From Aequitasia blattaphilus (lineage in GTDB: Bacteria; Bacillota; Clostridia; Lachnospirales; Lachnospiraceae): 47,159 nt of DNA. The first letter of the stretch is position 1; the number at the start of each line of letters is the position of its first letter. The notes under the pieces were generated by a model. The model searched no databases, was not told where the DNA came from, and saw nothing but the letters and a program-made list of their open reading frames with translations. Below, one piece after another: positions 8,258-16,553 of the stretch. A program made the position numbers and the translations under genes. The stretch spans positions 1 to 47,159 of the forward strand of contig NZ_JAMXOD010000020.1 in the NCBI RefSeq assembly GCF_024721305.1. The letters are read 5' to 3'.

Positions 8258-9000
8258 ATATATTCCTCCGGCTTGAATCGCAACCCACATATCAGTAAGC
8301 AAATAAGAGAAAGAATCGCTAAACTGATGATGATAGATAGTAGTAAATGCAAATCATTATCGTAAATAATTTGATAGCTGCACCTTACAATCCATTTTAC
8401 TGGCGAGATATAGGAAATCTCGTTTACGATCTTACCCAAACGGTGAATGGAAACGAGAACACCACCTAAGAAGATAAAGATAAAAAGCGGAATCTGCATA
8501 ATGGAGTTTGCTTGCTCTTCACTTCGAAAAATGCAGCAGAACATAGCTCCAAAGCAGCACTCGAAAAATGAGAATGCATTTAAAAGCAGTGCAAACCATA
8601 GGCACCTGTTTCCACCCATATTAACCCCCAATATATATTGACAGAATGGAATCAACATCCCGTAGCAAATCGATACAAATATATAGGAGGAAACTATTTT
8701 CGATAAAACCATCTCCATTTTAGAAACAGGTGCATAGGCGATGCGCATATTACCACGAATCACTTTTTCCTCCATAAAAGAATTGCTGGTAGTGATTGCA
8801 ACAATCAAAGATACAGAAAAAATCAACATATTTACACTCTGATAATCATAAGCGGATAATGGTTCTTTTCCAAAATTGTTTTGTGTTACAAATCCCAAAA
8901 CAGCAATCAAGACAACGGGAAGAATTGTGTTGGATATAATTAGTGCAGGGTTATGCAATATATTGATAAAGTCGTACTTTACTATTTTTAGAAAATTCAT
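8254..9000 (-). CDS. ABC-2 type permease, 248 residues
   Basis: The protein has about six membrane helices and a cytoplasmic start MNFLKIVKYDFINILHNPAL typical of ABC-2 permeases. The segment ISPVKWIVRCSYQIIYDND near the end is the usual conserved loop. Ten bases separate it from the ATPase gene upstream, and its stop overlaps the next permease start (ATGA). These three genes make one exporter: an ATPase and two permeases. Confidence 0.75.
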   Translation of the reverse strand: MNFLKIVKYDFINILHNPALIISNTILPVVLIAVLGFVTQNNFGKEPLSAYDYQSVNMLIFSVSLIVAITTSNSFMEEKVIRGNMRIAYAPVSKMEMVLSKIVSSYIFVSICYGMLIPFCQYILGVNMGGNRCLWFALLLNAFSFFECCFGAMFCCIFRSEEQANSIMQIPLFIFIFLGGVLVSIHRLGKIVNEISYISPVKWIVRCSYQIIYDNDLHLLLSIIISLAILSLICLLICGLRFKPEEYI

Positions 9001-9010
9001 ACTCCTCCTC

Positions 9011-9949
9011 CTAGTCTCTAAGTTTTTTTCCGGTCAAAGTTAAGAATACCGTTTCCAATGATGCTTTTTCACTATTCATGCTTTGAAGGTTGCAGCCATT
9101 TGAAATAAGGATTGAAATAATTTCATTCAAGTTGTTTTTCTTGCTATCCGTCACAACTTGAATTGTATTCTCCTTTATTGCAATTTCTTTTACCCCGATG
9201 ATTTGCGATAAAATACTTTCTTTCATAAATTTCGTCGTGTCCACCTGGAACGAATAAGTGATTTGGTTTTCAAAGCCTTTGCAGAGTTCTTGTGTTGTAC
9301 CTGATGCAATTACAGCGCCATCATTCAAAATGAGAACACGGTCGGCAATTGCCTCTACCTCCTCCATGTAATGGGTAGAATAAATAATAGTAGCACCTTT
9401 TTCTTGCAAAGCCACAATCGTCTCTAGAATGTGATTTCTAGATTGCGGATCGATACCAACCGTAGGTTCATCCATGATGATAATATCTGGTTGGTGTGCA
9501 ATTGCGCACGCAATATTAAGACGACGTTTCATACCTCCAGAGAATGTCTTTGGCTTAGCCTTGCGTCGGTCGTATAAGCCCACTGATTTTAGAGCTGTTT
9601 GAACTTGAGCGCTCAAATGTGCTTCAGAAACACCATAGAGACTTGCAAAAAAGCGCACATTCTTTTCTGCACTAATTTCCTCATAGATGGCAAGGTCTTG
9701 CGGAACAATCCCAATCACTCGCTTGATTTGCATCTTTTCTTTTTGTAGGTCATGACCTGCGATAATAACCTTACCGCTGTCAGGCTTTAGTACCGTAGCA
9801 AGAATATTGATGGTTGTACTTTTCCCTGCACCATTTGGTCCAAGTATCCCAACAATTTCTCCCTTTGATACGGTAAAACTTAAGTTATTTACAGCCTGCA
9901 CGTTGTGGTAGCATTTTTTTAGATTATGAACACTAATTGTTACCGGCAT
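9011..9949 (-). CDS. ABC transporter ATP-binding protein (drug/peptide exporter type)
   Basis: The 312-residue ATPase carries Walker [10 protein letters not shown] (about residue 37), signature SGGMKRRL, Walker B IIIMDEP and switch His in YSTHYMEE. The ~90-residue C-terminal extension after the ATPase core is typical of the DrrA/CcmA-like exporters. The start at 9949 is chosen because GGAGGG lies ten bases upstream; the frame can be extended to a TTG at 9973, but that would place the binding site inside the gene. First gene of the operon, under the promoter at 9989-10029. Confidence 0.85.
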   Translation of the reverse strand: MPVTISVHNLKKCYHNVQAVNNLSFTVSKGEIVGILGPNGAGKSTTINILATVLKPDSGKVIIAGHDLQKEKMQIKRVIGIVPQDLAIYEEISAEKNVRFFASLYGVSEAHLSAQVQTALKSVGLYDRRKAKPKTFSGGMKRRLNIACAIAHQPDIIIMDEPTVGIDPQSRNHILETIVALQEKGATIIYSTHYMEEVEAIADRVLILNDGAVIASGTTQELCKGFENQITYSFQVDTTKFMKESILSQIIGVKEIAIKENTIQVVTDSKKNNLNEIISILISNGCNLQSMNSEKASLETVFLTLTGKKLRD

Positions 9950-9988
9950 TAAACAACACCCTCCTTTCGACAATATGATGTCTTAAGA

Positions 9989-10029
9989 AGAATACCACCA
10001 CACTCTTGGTTTGTCAACATGTTGTCTAA
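9989..10029 (-). promoter_or_regulatory. ABC operon promoter with MarR operator
   Basis: On the minus strand TTGACA (10012-10017) is followed after 17 bases by TATTCT (9989-9994). The plus-strand sequence TTTGTCAACATGTTGTCTAA (10010-10029) covers the -35 box and contains the palindrome CAACATGTTG. Nearly the same 20 bases cover the -35 box of the marR promoter (10689-10708). A weaker copy (CAATATGATGTC) lies at 9971-9982. I infer that the MarR protein represses this operon here. Confidence 0.75.
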
Positions 10030-10033
10030 AAAG

Positions 10034-10069
10034 ACAAAAAAACATCCGCCCTTAGAAATGACGGATGTT
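10034..10069 (-). terminator. Rho-independent terminator of marR
   Basis: On the minus strand an ACATCCG stem (10042-10069) is followed by a run of seven or more T (A on the plus strand, 10034-10041). It lies five bases past the marR stop and separates it from the ABC promoter. Confidence 0.75.
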
Positions 10070-10073
10070 GTAT

Positions 10074-10631
10074 TTATTTACTATTTCTTTTTTGAGAAAA
10101 CGTTTCTAACGCAGATTTGAAGTGCTGCATTTCGGAAGGAGAGTTAATAATTTCCCGCCCTGTGTCTTCAAAGCCGTCTTGCTTATTACCATCAAAGCAA
10201 TAGAGTTTTTTTACCATTTTCCAGAAGCTCTCTAATTCAGAAGTGTTAAACTCATGAAAAATATCTGCCATAAAATGAATTGCTTTTTCCGAACATTCAA
10301 TCGTTTTTTGCTTGCCGCTTTCTGTAAGTGTTACGTTTGTAGCACGCTTGTCTTTTTTGCTGGGAAATGAAGAAAGATATCCTAATTTTTCAATGCTTGC
10401 TACCATACGATTTGCATTTTGTTTGCTGGTTCCAAGTTTACGTGCGATATTATTAATTGTCGTTTCTTCTTCAGGTAAATGTAAAATGGCTATAATGGTC
10501 ATATATTGTCTAAATGTTAAACCCTCAAGATAATTATCACCAGTAATTTGCAATTTGTTTATGAGAGAGAACATAGTGGCATAAGCCTGTTGCATTAAAA
10601 ATAGGTCATGAAGTTCTTTTTCAAAACTCAT
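10074..10631 (-). CDS. MarR family transcriptional regulator
   Basis: The 185-residue protein has the winged-helix core TTINNIARKLGTSKQNANRM (recognition helix, about residues 57-76) followed by the wing with FPSKKDKRATNVTLTESG, the typical MarR D-x-R-x-x-x-x-x-LT pattern. It has a C-terminal extension of about 45 residues beyond the usual length. It is transcribed toward the ABC operon, and both promoters share an operator-like sequence, so it probably represses itself and the exporters until a drug or peptide binds. CTAGGAGGTAC precedes the start. Confidence 0.85.
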   Translation of the reverse strand: MSFEKELHDLFLMQQAYATMFSLINKLQITGDNYLEGLTFRQYMTIIAILHLPEEETTINNIARKLGTSKQNANRMVASIEKLGYLSSFPSKKDKRATNVTLTESGKQKTIECSEKAIHFMADIFHEFNTSELESFWKMVKKLYCFDGNKQDGFEDTGREIINSPSEMQHFKSALETFSQKRNSK

Positions 10632-10667
10632 AAAGTACCTCCTAGCTCAGTGTATATGAATGCTTTT

Positions 10668-10708
10668 AGAATATCAGTTGCATTGCGATTTGTCAACATG
10701 ATGTCCAA
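10668..10708 (-). promoter_or_regulatory. marR promoter with operator
   Basis: TTGACA (plus-strand 10691-10696) and TATTCT (10668-10673) are 17 bases apart on the minus strand. TTTGTCAACATGATGTCCAA (10689-10708) covers the -35 box and differs from the ABC operon site at only two of 20 positions. Confidence 0.75.
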
Positions 10709-10767
10709 TGAGGTTATTTATGCCAGCGGCAGATGTAACTTTAGTATCATTTATAACAAAAGCAACT

Positions 10768-12135
10768 TCAAAGCCAGCGGGCAATCAGAGAGTAGATAAA
10801 GACAGAACCTTTCTGATTCTGTACCTGGGGAAAATAACGGTAATCCTCGCCGTATTGCTCCAACTCACTGCAGGGCAAAGTGTATTCTACATAGGTTTGT
10901 GCCATATCCACAGGATTGAATGAATCTTCATCTAAATCCATGGAGTAAACAACCGACTGAAACCATATTTCCTCAATGGCTAAGCCCTCATCCTGATATG
11001 GTTTTATTGCCCTGGAAAGAGCGGGAACGTTAACCTGTAGAGCTTCTTCTGAAACCGTGTAGACTTGGTCTGCTACATCCGTCGGTAAAGGTAACATGGT
11101 GTATTCAAGCTCACCTAAATCATTTGTTTCGGCAAGCATCATATTCACATCAAACTTTTTGTAGCTGGAATCATTTGGAATAAACCAACTGGCAGGATGG
11201 TGGTATAACCACAAAAGGGACAGAGCCAAGGCGGCAAAAGAAATAATAGAAACAACAGCATAGCCAGGCTTTTCGGGCTTGAAATGATAGAGAGCCTCTA
11301 AACGACTGGCAATAGTACGGTAGGAATCAGAAAAGCTGAGTCCTTTCACAACAGTTTGCGTAGAACACTCTTTTATCAGTAATTCACCGTAGGTATTTCG
11401 ACCGTTATTCTGAAAACCTATGACCTGATTATCACAAAGTATTTCAATATCCCTCTTGAAGGGCCTATCAAACAGACGTAATACCCAAATAAAACATGAA
11501 ATCAAGCTAAAAAGACACAACTTCATTGTGTCACGATTTTTAATATGTACCATTTCGTGAAGAAGGAGTAACTCCAATTCGAGGGAGGTATATTTTTTTT
11601 CATATTCAGCAGGCAGCAGAATTGTTTTTTTGAACATGCCATAGGATACGGGAGATCCAACCCACTCTACGGCAGCAATATGGATGTACTTTTCTTGTAA
11701 GCCAACGGTGTTTGCCACACGAAGCTTGAGATTGCCACGATCTCTATAAGGTGCAGCGGCAGCAATCAGTTGTTTGATTCGCCAAGTATGAACGATGAAC
11801 TTTGCCAAACGAAGCATAGAAATAGAGAGCCAAAATGCAACTGCTATAAATAGCACAGCACGCCACTCTTGATGAATTGCACGATAAATCGGCAGCTTTA
11901 TAGAATCATTCCACTTACAGCAAGATAAGGGAAAACTAAGGAGGAGCCCATACCATACATAATAATTTGTACGTGCTCCCATATGATTGTGAAATTTTTT
12001 CTGAACAAACCGAATTCCTTGATAGATTAAAAGGCAGTAAATCGATAGAAGCAGACATTTCACAACAAGGGCAACCAGAAGAAAAAAAACTGGCATAGTA
12101 CAGATTGTATTGATTTGGCCTAATATGCTATTCAT
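10768..12135 (-). CDS. M56 family metallopeptidase (BlaR1/MecR1-like sensor)
   Basis: The 455-residue membrane protein has N-terminal helices (about 15-40, 55-75, 90-110), then the zinc protease motif LLLHEMVHIKNRD with H193, E194 and H197, a further helix pair, and one helix at about 300-322 followed by ~130 extracytoplasmic residues. In BlaR1/MecR1 this protease relieves repression by BlaI/MecI. The C-terminal part has no recognisable penicillin-binding motifs, so the signal is probably not a beta-lactam. The gene overlaps the BlaI-like gene by eight bases, which fits the sensor-repressor pairing. Confidence 0.85.
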   Translation of the reverse strand: MNSILGQINTICTMPVFFLLVALVVKCLLLSIYCLLIYQGIRFVQKKFHNHMGARTNYYVWYGLLLSFPLSCCKWNDSIKLPIYRAIHQEWRAVLFIAVAFWLSISMLRLAKFIVHTWRIKQLIAAAAPYRDRGNLKLRVANTVGLQEKYIHIAAVEWVGSPVSYGMFKKTILLPAEYEKKYTSLELELLLLHEMVHIKNRDTMKLCLFSLISCFIWVLRLFDRPFKRDIEILCDNQVIGFQNNGRNTYGELLIKECSTQTVVKGLSFSDSYRTIASRLEALYHFKPEKPGYAVVSIISFAALALSLLWLYHHPASWFIPNDSSYKKFDVNMMLAETNDLGELEYTMLPLPTDVADQVYTVSEEALQVNVPALSRAIKPYQDEGLAIEEIWFQSVVYSMDLDEDSFNPVDMAQTYVEYTLPCSELEQYGEDYRYFPQVQNQKGSVFIYSLIARWL

Positions 12136-12523
12136 TTGATTCCGCTTTCTTTTGTTCTAGTAAAGCTCTTAAATGGTCAATTTCTTCACCGGATAAATCA
12201 GTGCTATTCACAAAGGTAGCAAAGAGATTTTCCACGTTATCCTGATGATATTGCTTCAAGAACTGCTTATTGACTTTTTTTACACACTCTTCTTCCGTTA
12301 CAAGTGGAAAATAATAATAAAGCTTTGAGTTTTTTTCATCTATGGTAAAGCCAACAGCATCTTTCGCAATCAATCGCCGCAACAAGGTTTTTACAGTGGT
12401 GGAAACCAGCTTCTGTTCTGCTTGAACATTTTTCACAAGCTCCATAATAGTAAGAGGTGACTTTTTCCACAGCACCTTCATAACATTCCATTCACTTTGT
12501 GTGATATGCGGTAAATCACTCAT
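12128..12523 (-). CDS. BlaI/MecI/CopY family repressor
   Basis: The 131-residue protein has the family start ITQSEWNVMKVLWKKSPLT, the winged helix with STTVKTLLRRLIAKD (about residues 41-55) and a C-terminal helical dimer domain. The length fits BlaI (about 126). It should bind the TACAATTGT-type site in its own promoter and be inactivated through the M56 protease encoded next. GGAGGATACACTC precedes the start. Other targets may include the promoter at 198-235. Confidence 0.85.
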   Translation of the reverse strand: MSDLPHITQSEWNVMKVLWKKSPLTIMELVKNVQAEQKLVSTTVKTLLRRLIAKDAVGFTIDEKNSKLYYYFPLVTEEECVKKVNKQFLKQYHQDNVENLFATFVNSTDLSGEEIDHLRALLEQKKAESNE

Positions 12524-12558
12524 GAGTGTATCCTCCTAAGAAACAATTTGATGGATAT

Positions 12559-12596
12559 ACTATAACATGTTGGTAAGGAAAAAACAATTGTAGTTG
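12559..12596 (-). promoter_or_regulatory. blaI-M56 promoter and operator
   Basis: TTGTTT (12582-12587 on the plus strand as AAACAA) and TATAGT (12559-12564 as ACTATA) are 17 bases apart on the minus strand. AAACAATTGTAGTTG (12582-12596) covers the -35 box and is repeated exactly at 221-235. It resembles the TACAnnTGTA site of the BlaI/CopY class. Confidence 0.65.
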
Positions 12597-12619
12597 CTAG
12601 TATCTTTTGGGGATATTTC

Positions 12620-12648
12620 TTGACAAAACTTTAAGTTTTTTATAAAAT
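12620..12648 (+). promoter_or_regulatory. Promoter of the tetR-type gene, with palindrome
   Basis: TTGACA (12620-12625) and TAAAAT (12643-12648) are 17 bases apart. The spacer contains AAAACTTTAAGTTTT (12625-12639), a palindrome around one central base that could be the operator for autoregulation by the TetR protein. Confidence 0.6.
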
Positions 12649-12681
12649 AACAATGTTATATTAAGAAAGGCAAAGGACCAA

Positions 12682-13296
12682 ATGCGAACATTTAATGCGA
12701 AGCTGCGAGCCGCTATTCTAGAGGCAGGACAGAAGGAATTTTTAAAATATGGATTTGAGAAAGCAACGTTACGAAGAATTGCAGCAGCAGCCCAGGTGAC
12801 TACAGGGGCAATCTATACATATTTTCCAGATAAAGCAGCTCTGTTTGAAGCACTTGTGTCGGGAACAACAGAAAAGCTTAAGGAACAAATTATGGCTTCT
12901 GTTAATGAGATGGATGAAACACTTCGTAAAGATATAACTCCTTGGCGCAAGTGGCTAGATATTAATCCGGATATCTTAGTTGATTATTTATATGAACATT
13001 TTGATGCCTTTCGCTTACTTTGCTGTAGCGCCAGCGGAACGAGCTATGAAAACTATATTGACTCACTTATAGAAATTGAGACCGAGTCCACAATCCGCTT
13101 TACCCATTACTTGAGACAGCAAAAGATATTAAAACGTGATATTGACGAAGAAGCGATTCACATTATAACCAGTACATATTATGCCGGAATCTTTGAACCA
13201 ATTATTCATGAGATGCCAAAAGAACAAGCATTGGGATGTGTACGAGTTTTAGAGGAATTTTATACAGCTGGATGGCAGAAAATACTGGGGTTTTAA
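12682..13296 (+). CDS. TetR/AcrR family regulator
   Basis: The 204-residue protein has the TetR helix-turn-helix: AAILEAGQKEFLKYGFEKAT, LRRIAAAAQVTTGAIYTYF, PDKAALFEAL (about residues 9-58), then an all-helical ligand domain. It reads toward the feo operon and ends in a terminator that overlaps its stop codon, so it is probably a separate unit. Its target may be the feo operon or an unlinked exporter; the sequence does not decide. Confidence 0.85.
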   Translation: MRTFNAKLRAAILEAGQKEFLKYGFEKATLRRIAAAAQVTTGAIYTYFPDKAALFEALVSGTTEKLKEQIMASVNEMDETLRKDITPWRKWLDINPDILVDYLYEHFDAFRLLCCSASGTSYENYIDSLIEIETESTIRFTHYLRQQKILKRDIDEEAIHIITSTYYAGIFEPIIHEMPKEQALGCVRVLEEFYTAGWQKILGF

Positions 13297-13310
13297 CCCC
13301 GTTATTTTTT
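13287..13310 (+). terminator. Terminator overlapping the tetR stop
   Basis: GGGGTTTTAACCCC is a perfect palindrome (13287-13300) followed by GTTATTTTTT. The TAA stop of the TetR gene lies inside the stem. Confidence 0.7.
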
Positions 13311-13318
13311 AACCAATA

Positions 13319-13334
13319 GTTAGCAAGAACTAAC
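13319..13334 (+). promoter_or_regulatory. Inverted repeat before feoA, possible metal-regulator site
   Basis: GTTAG, six bases, CTAAC (13319-13334) stands 24 bases before the feoA start. TTAG/CTAA half-sites are usual for DtxR/IdeR-type iron repressors, but no such regulator is encoded in the window. The TetR protein is the alternative. Confidence 0.4.
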
Positions 13335-13357
13335 CAATTTTATGAGGAGGAATTGTT

Positions 13358-13585
13358 ATGCAAAAATTAAACGAGCTAAAAACAGGACAGCAAGGTACCA
13401 TAGCCAGCGTACAAGGTGACACCCGTTTTTTGACCAGGATAATATCCATTGGTCTAACGGTAGGAAGCCGGGTTGAGGTGCTGCGGAATGAAAAGAAAAT
13501 GCCGCTGCTGCTTTATGGACGGGACAGCATGGTTGCACTTAACCGGGATGAAAGTGACAATATTTTGGTGGAGGTGACAGTATGA
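13358..13585 (+). CDS. feoA: FeoA, ferrous iron transport accessory protein
   Basis: The 75-residue SH3-like protein has the FeoA layout: LNELKTGQQGTIASVQGD, RIISIGLTVGSRVEVL, and the final NILVEVTV strand. FeoA is a cytoplasmic partner needed for FeoB function. GAGGAGGAATTGTT precedes the start, and the stop overlaps the feoB start as ATGA, giving translational coupling. Confidence 0.9.
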   Translation: MQKLNELKTGQQGTIASVQGDTRFLTRIISIGLTVGSRVEVLRNEKKMPLLLYGRDSMVALNRDESDNILVEVTV

Positions 13586-15621
13586 GTACCATGACAGCAG
13601 TGAAAACACCGGTAATAGCACTTCTTGGACAACCAAATTCCGGTAAGTCCACGTTATTTAATGCTCTTACAGGGTCCCATCAGCATGTTGGTAATTGGCC
13701 AGGTAAGACGGTAGAAAAAAAAGAGGGATACTTTACCAAGAATGGTGAGCGTTACGGTGTGACGGATTTGCCGGGAAGCTATAGCCTCTCAGCAAATTCG
13801 GATGAGGAGGTTATCACCCGGGACTATATTGCCAGTGGAAAGGCAGATGTAGTATGTATTTTAGCAGATGCGGCTCAGCTGGAGAGGAGTATGTTTATGC
13901 TGGCAGACTATGCAGGCATGGATTGCCCGGCAGTATTGCTTTTGAATTTGATGGATATTGCAAAAGAACAAGGGAAGAAAGTGGATGCTAAGAAGATTGA
14001 ACAACGCTTGGGAATTCCAGTAGTTCCTTTTATTGCGGCAAATCGTAAGGAATATGACGGATTTTATCAAGCAATTGATCGAGCTTTGGAGAAAAAGGAG
14101 TGTCTGGATGTAAAAAAACTGGATCAGCGTTACCGTGAGATGGAAGGCGGCTATTATAAAGCTCTTTATGATTTAATGCCAAAGGATGGAATCGATGGAT
14201 ATTCACCTGTTTGGCTTGCGGCAAAAGCTTTAGAGGGAGATCAGGTAGTGATTGCAAAGGTAAGAGAGAGCCTGTCTATCGAGAAGAAAAAAGCTTTTGA
14301 AGAAACCATTTCACAGATAAAAAATGGAGCGCTTTTAACGGGTGATTGTAAGTTCAAATGGATTGATGAAACCCTGCAGGGAGCTGTTTCAGGGAAAAAG
14401 CAGAGAGGGACACTTTCAAAATTTGATAAGAAGGCAACCAGTAAGCGATGGGGTAAACTAATAGCAATTTGTATTATGCTGGCAGGATTAATTGCATCCT
14501 TTATTCCAGCTGCCCCTATTATGATGATTGGTCAAGGTCTTATTGGATTAGGCGGAGGGATTACCGCAGGTCTTACCGCAATGGGAGCGCCACCTATTAT
14601 TATCAGCTTGTTGGTAGATGTTGCCCTTAATACAGTAGGATTTGCAATATCAATGATTGGTTTTGTTTTTAGCGTCAATCTGGTGTTTGGCCTAATTGAA
14701 GAAGTGGGCTATATGGCGCGGGTTTCTTATGTGTTCGATGGAACAATGACCAAACTAGGTTTACAGGGAAAGGCAGTCATGCCGTTTCTCGTTAGTTTTG
14801 GCTGTACCATCGGTGGAGCTGCTGGTACCCGTGTAATTGATAGCTGGGGGCAACGGGTTCTTACAATTGCTTTAGCATGGGTTGTACCTTGTGCAGCAAC
14901 CTGGTCGATTGTACCATTTTTATCAAGTCTTTATTTTGGAATGGGAGCACCATTGGTAATTATTGCTATTTTTGCTGTTGCATTACTACATATGATGATT
15001 ACAGCAAAAATATTTGGGAAACGCCTGGTAAAAGAAGAAGACCGAACAGGGCTTATCATGGAGCTTCCACCGTACCATAAGCCGAAATGGGGAGCACTAA
15101 TTCGCTCGATTCTAGTGCAAACCAGAGATATTTTGTGGAAAGCCATTAAGGTTATTTTCATTGTATCCTTAGTATTTTGGTTGCTCACTTATACAGGAAA
15201 TGGAAATCCAGAAACAACCATTTTGTATCGCTTCGGTCGTTTTATCGAACCAGTGACTCAAATTTTTGGCTTCACATGGCAGACATTTTTAGCTTTTGTC
15301 TCCTCTGCGATTAGTAAAGAAGCTGCACTAGGTGTCTTATCCACTCTTTATGTAGGTGGTGGAAGTCTTTTCTCGGCAACCTTTGGCGGAAGTGGAACAG
15401 CGGCGAATTTAAGTGAAGTATTGGCCACTTCCATTACGCAGGCTCAAGCGTTATCCTTTATTTTTGCGGTTACCTTTAATGTGCCTTGCCTTATGGCAAT
15501 TAGTTCTACTTATCAGGAGACACGCTCACTTAAATGGACACTTAAAATTGCTCTTTACTATTTCTGTGCCGCATTAATATTGGCCTTTTTGGTTTATCAT
15601 ATTGGGTTGCTTATTTTCTAA
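13582..15621 (+). CDS. feoB: FeoB, ferrous iron transporter
   Basis: The 679-residue protein has an N-terminal G domain with G1 GQPNSGKST (16-24), the FeoB switch HQHVGNWPGKTVEKKEG, G3 DLPGSYSL and G4 NLMD, a helical GDI-like domain, then two Gate regions with about eight to ten helices. The conserved VSFGCTIGGAAGTR and FNVPCLMA motifs carry the Gly/Cys residues of the Fe2+ path. It imports Fe2+ across the cytoplasmic membrane. Upstream is feoA; downstream a FeoC-like protein 19 bases away. Length is within the range of FeoB proteins. Confidence 0.95.
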   Translation: MSTMTAVKTPVIALLGQPNSGKSTLFNALTGSHQHVGNWPGKTVEKKEGYFTKNGERYGVTDLPGSYSLSANSDEEVITRDYIASGKADVVCILADAAQLERSMFMLADYAGMDCPAVLLLNLMDIAKEQGKKVDAKKIEQRLGIPVVPFIAANRKEYDGFYQAIDRALEKKECLDVKKLDQRYREMEGGYYKALYDLMPKDGIDGYSPVWLAAKALEGDQVVIAKVRESLSIEKKKAFEETISQIKNGALLTGDCKFKWIDETLQGAVSGKKQRGTLSKFDKKATSKRWGKLIAICIMLAGLIASFIPAAPIMMIGQGLIGLGGGITAGLTAMGAPPIIISLLVDVALNTVGFAISMIGFVFSVNLVFGLIEEVGYMARVSYVFDGTMTKLGLQGKAVMPFLVSFGCTIGGAAGTRVIDSWGQRVLTIALAWVVPCAATWSIVPFLSSLYFGMGAPLVIIAIFAVALLHMMITAKIFGKRLVKEEDRTGLIMELPPYHKPKWGALIRSILVQTRDILWKAIKVIFIVSLVFWLLTYTGNGNPETTILYRFGRFIEPVTQIFGFTWQTFLAFVSSAISKEAALGVLSTLYVGGGSLFSATFGGSGTAANLSEVLATSITQAQALSFIFAVTFNVPCLMAISSTYQETRSLKWTLKIALYYFCAALILAFLVYHIGLLIF

Positions 15622-15640
15622 GTGAAGGAGGCGAAGAGGG

Positions 15641-15892
15641 ATGTTAATTAAACTTCTAGCATTATTGGATGAGGGCCGTGCATATTCCCAGTTGGAATTA
15701 GCCGAGCTTTGTGGAACCAGAGAAGAGAGCGTAAAGGCTCAGATGGAATATTTAGAGAGAGCAGGATTCTTACGCCGGGTAACGAGTGGCAGTAGTTGTG
15801 AAAGCTGTGGCGGGAAATGCAGTGGTTCGACAGGTGGATGCGGGAAAGACACATCCCGAGGTGTGGCTATGTGGGAGAAGACTCTATTATGA
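15641..15892 (+). CDS. FeoC-like winged-helix protein with Cys cluster
   Basis: The 83-residue protein starts with a small winged helix (LALLDEGRAYSQLELAELCG then EESVKAQMEYLERAGFLRRV) and continues with five closely spaced Cys in SSCESCGGKCSGSTGGCGKD. FeoC proteins pair such a helix with an oxygen-sensitive iron-sulfur cluster; by analogy this one may sense iron or oxygen and adjust FeoB. GAAGGAGGCGAAG precedes the start. Its stop overlaps the next start (ATGA). Confidence 0.75.
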   Translation: MLIKLLALLDEGRAYSQLELAELCGTREESVKAQMEYLERAGFLRRVTSGSSCESCGGKCSGSTGGCGKDTSRGVAMWEKTLL

Positions 15893-16257
15893 TGACATAT
15901 ATTATTGCTGGTGGAATATTTGTTTTTTGTGGATTTGTTCTCTATCACTATGTAAGTAAGCTGCGTCGTGGTGAGAGCTGTTGCAGCGAAGGAGAAGAGC
16001 CGATTAAGAAGGTACATGTAGCGGATAGAAATAAAAAACACTACCCATATGAGATTATATTTTTTATTGATGGTATGACTTGTGCAAACTGTGCACTTCG
16101 AGTTGAAAACGTGCTCAATAGCCAGCCAGGTATTTATGCAAAAGTAGATTTGGGACAGAGAAAAGCAAGTGTGCTTAGTAAAGAGCCAGCAGATGTTTCT
16201 GCCCTAAGGCAAAGGGTTCGGGATGCGGGATATACTGTCCTTAATGTAAAAGAATAA
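15889..16257 (+). CDS. FeoB-associated Cys-rich membrane segment fused to an HMA domain
   Basis: Residues 1-37 are one membrane helix followed by a basic stretch and a CC pair (MMTYIIAGGIFVFCGFVLY, then RRGESCCSEGE), as in FeoB-associated Cys-rich membrane proteins. Residues about 55-122 form a heavy-metal-associated domain: FFIDGMTCANCALRVENVLN carries the CxxC metal site, and the domain ends AGYTVLNVKE. HMA domains usually carry Cu(I) or Zn(II). The fusion would put a soft-metal chaperone next to FeoB. The start overlaps the previous stop as ATGA; it is the last gene of the operon. Confidence 0.8.
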   Translation: MMTYIIAGGIFVFCGFVLYHYVSKLRRGESCCSEGEEPIKKVHVADRNKKHYPYEIIFFIDGMTCANCALRVENVLNSQPGIYAKVDLGQRKASVLSKEPADVSALRQRVRDAGYTVLNVKE

Positions 16258-16263
16258 AACAAA

Positions 16264-16304
16264 CCCCAATAAGTTAGAGTTAAAATCTGATTTATTGGGG
16301 TTTT
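16264..16304 (+). terminator. Terminator of the feo operon
   Basis: CCCCAATAA (16264-16272) pairs perfectly with TTATTGGGG (16292-16300), followed by TTTT. The reverse direction also has a T-rich flank (GTTTGTTTT), so it can serve the sensor kinase gene that ends at 16331 on the other strand. Confidence 0.85.
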
Positions 16305-16330
16305 GCTAATGAAATTAATTTTGGGAAAAC

Positions 16331-16553
16331 TTATAACAAGTGGTTGTCTATTTTTTTCATTAATTCATTTACGTTTATCGGTTTTGAAATATGATCATTC
16401 ATACCAGCCTCTAAGCATCTCTCAACATCTTCTGAAAATGCATTGGCTGTCATGGCAAGAATTGGAATATTCGATGCATTTTCGCATTCGCTTTCCCGGA
16501 TTCTTCGGGTAGCTTCGTAGCCATCCATTTCGGGCATCTGTACATCCATAAGA
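16331..16553 (-). pseudogene. Hybrid sensor kinase, 3' fragment (receiver domain end)
   Basis: This is the last 73 codons of the kinase gene whose 5' part lies at 27557-30216, cut off by the mobile element. It encodes LMDVQMPEMDGYEATRRIRE, the phosphate-accepting Asp (D890 of the rebuilt protein), PILAMTANAF and a final helix SKPINVNELMKKIDNHLL. Joining 30216-27557, one GA dinucleotide and 16551-16331 gives 2,883 bases in one frame, with DLILMDVQMPEMDG across the join. By itself this piece has no start signal. Confidence 0.95.
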
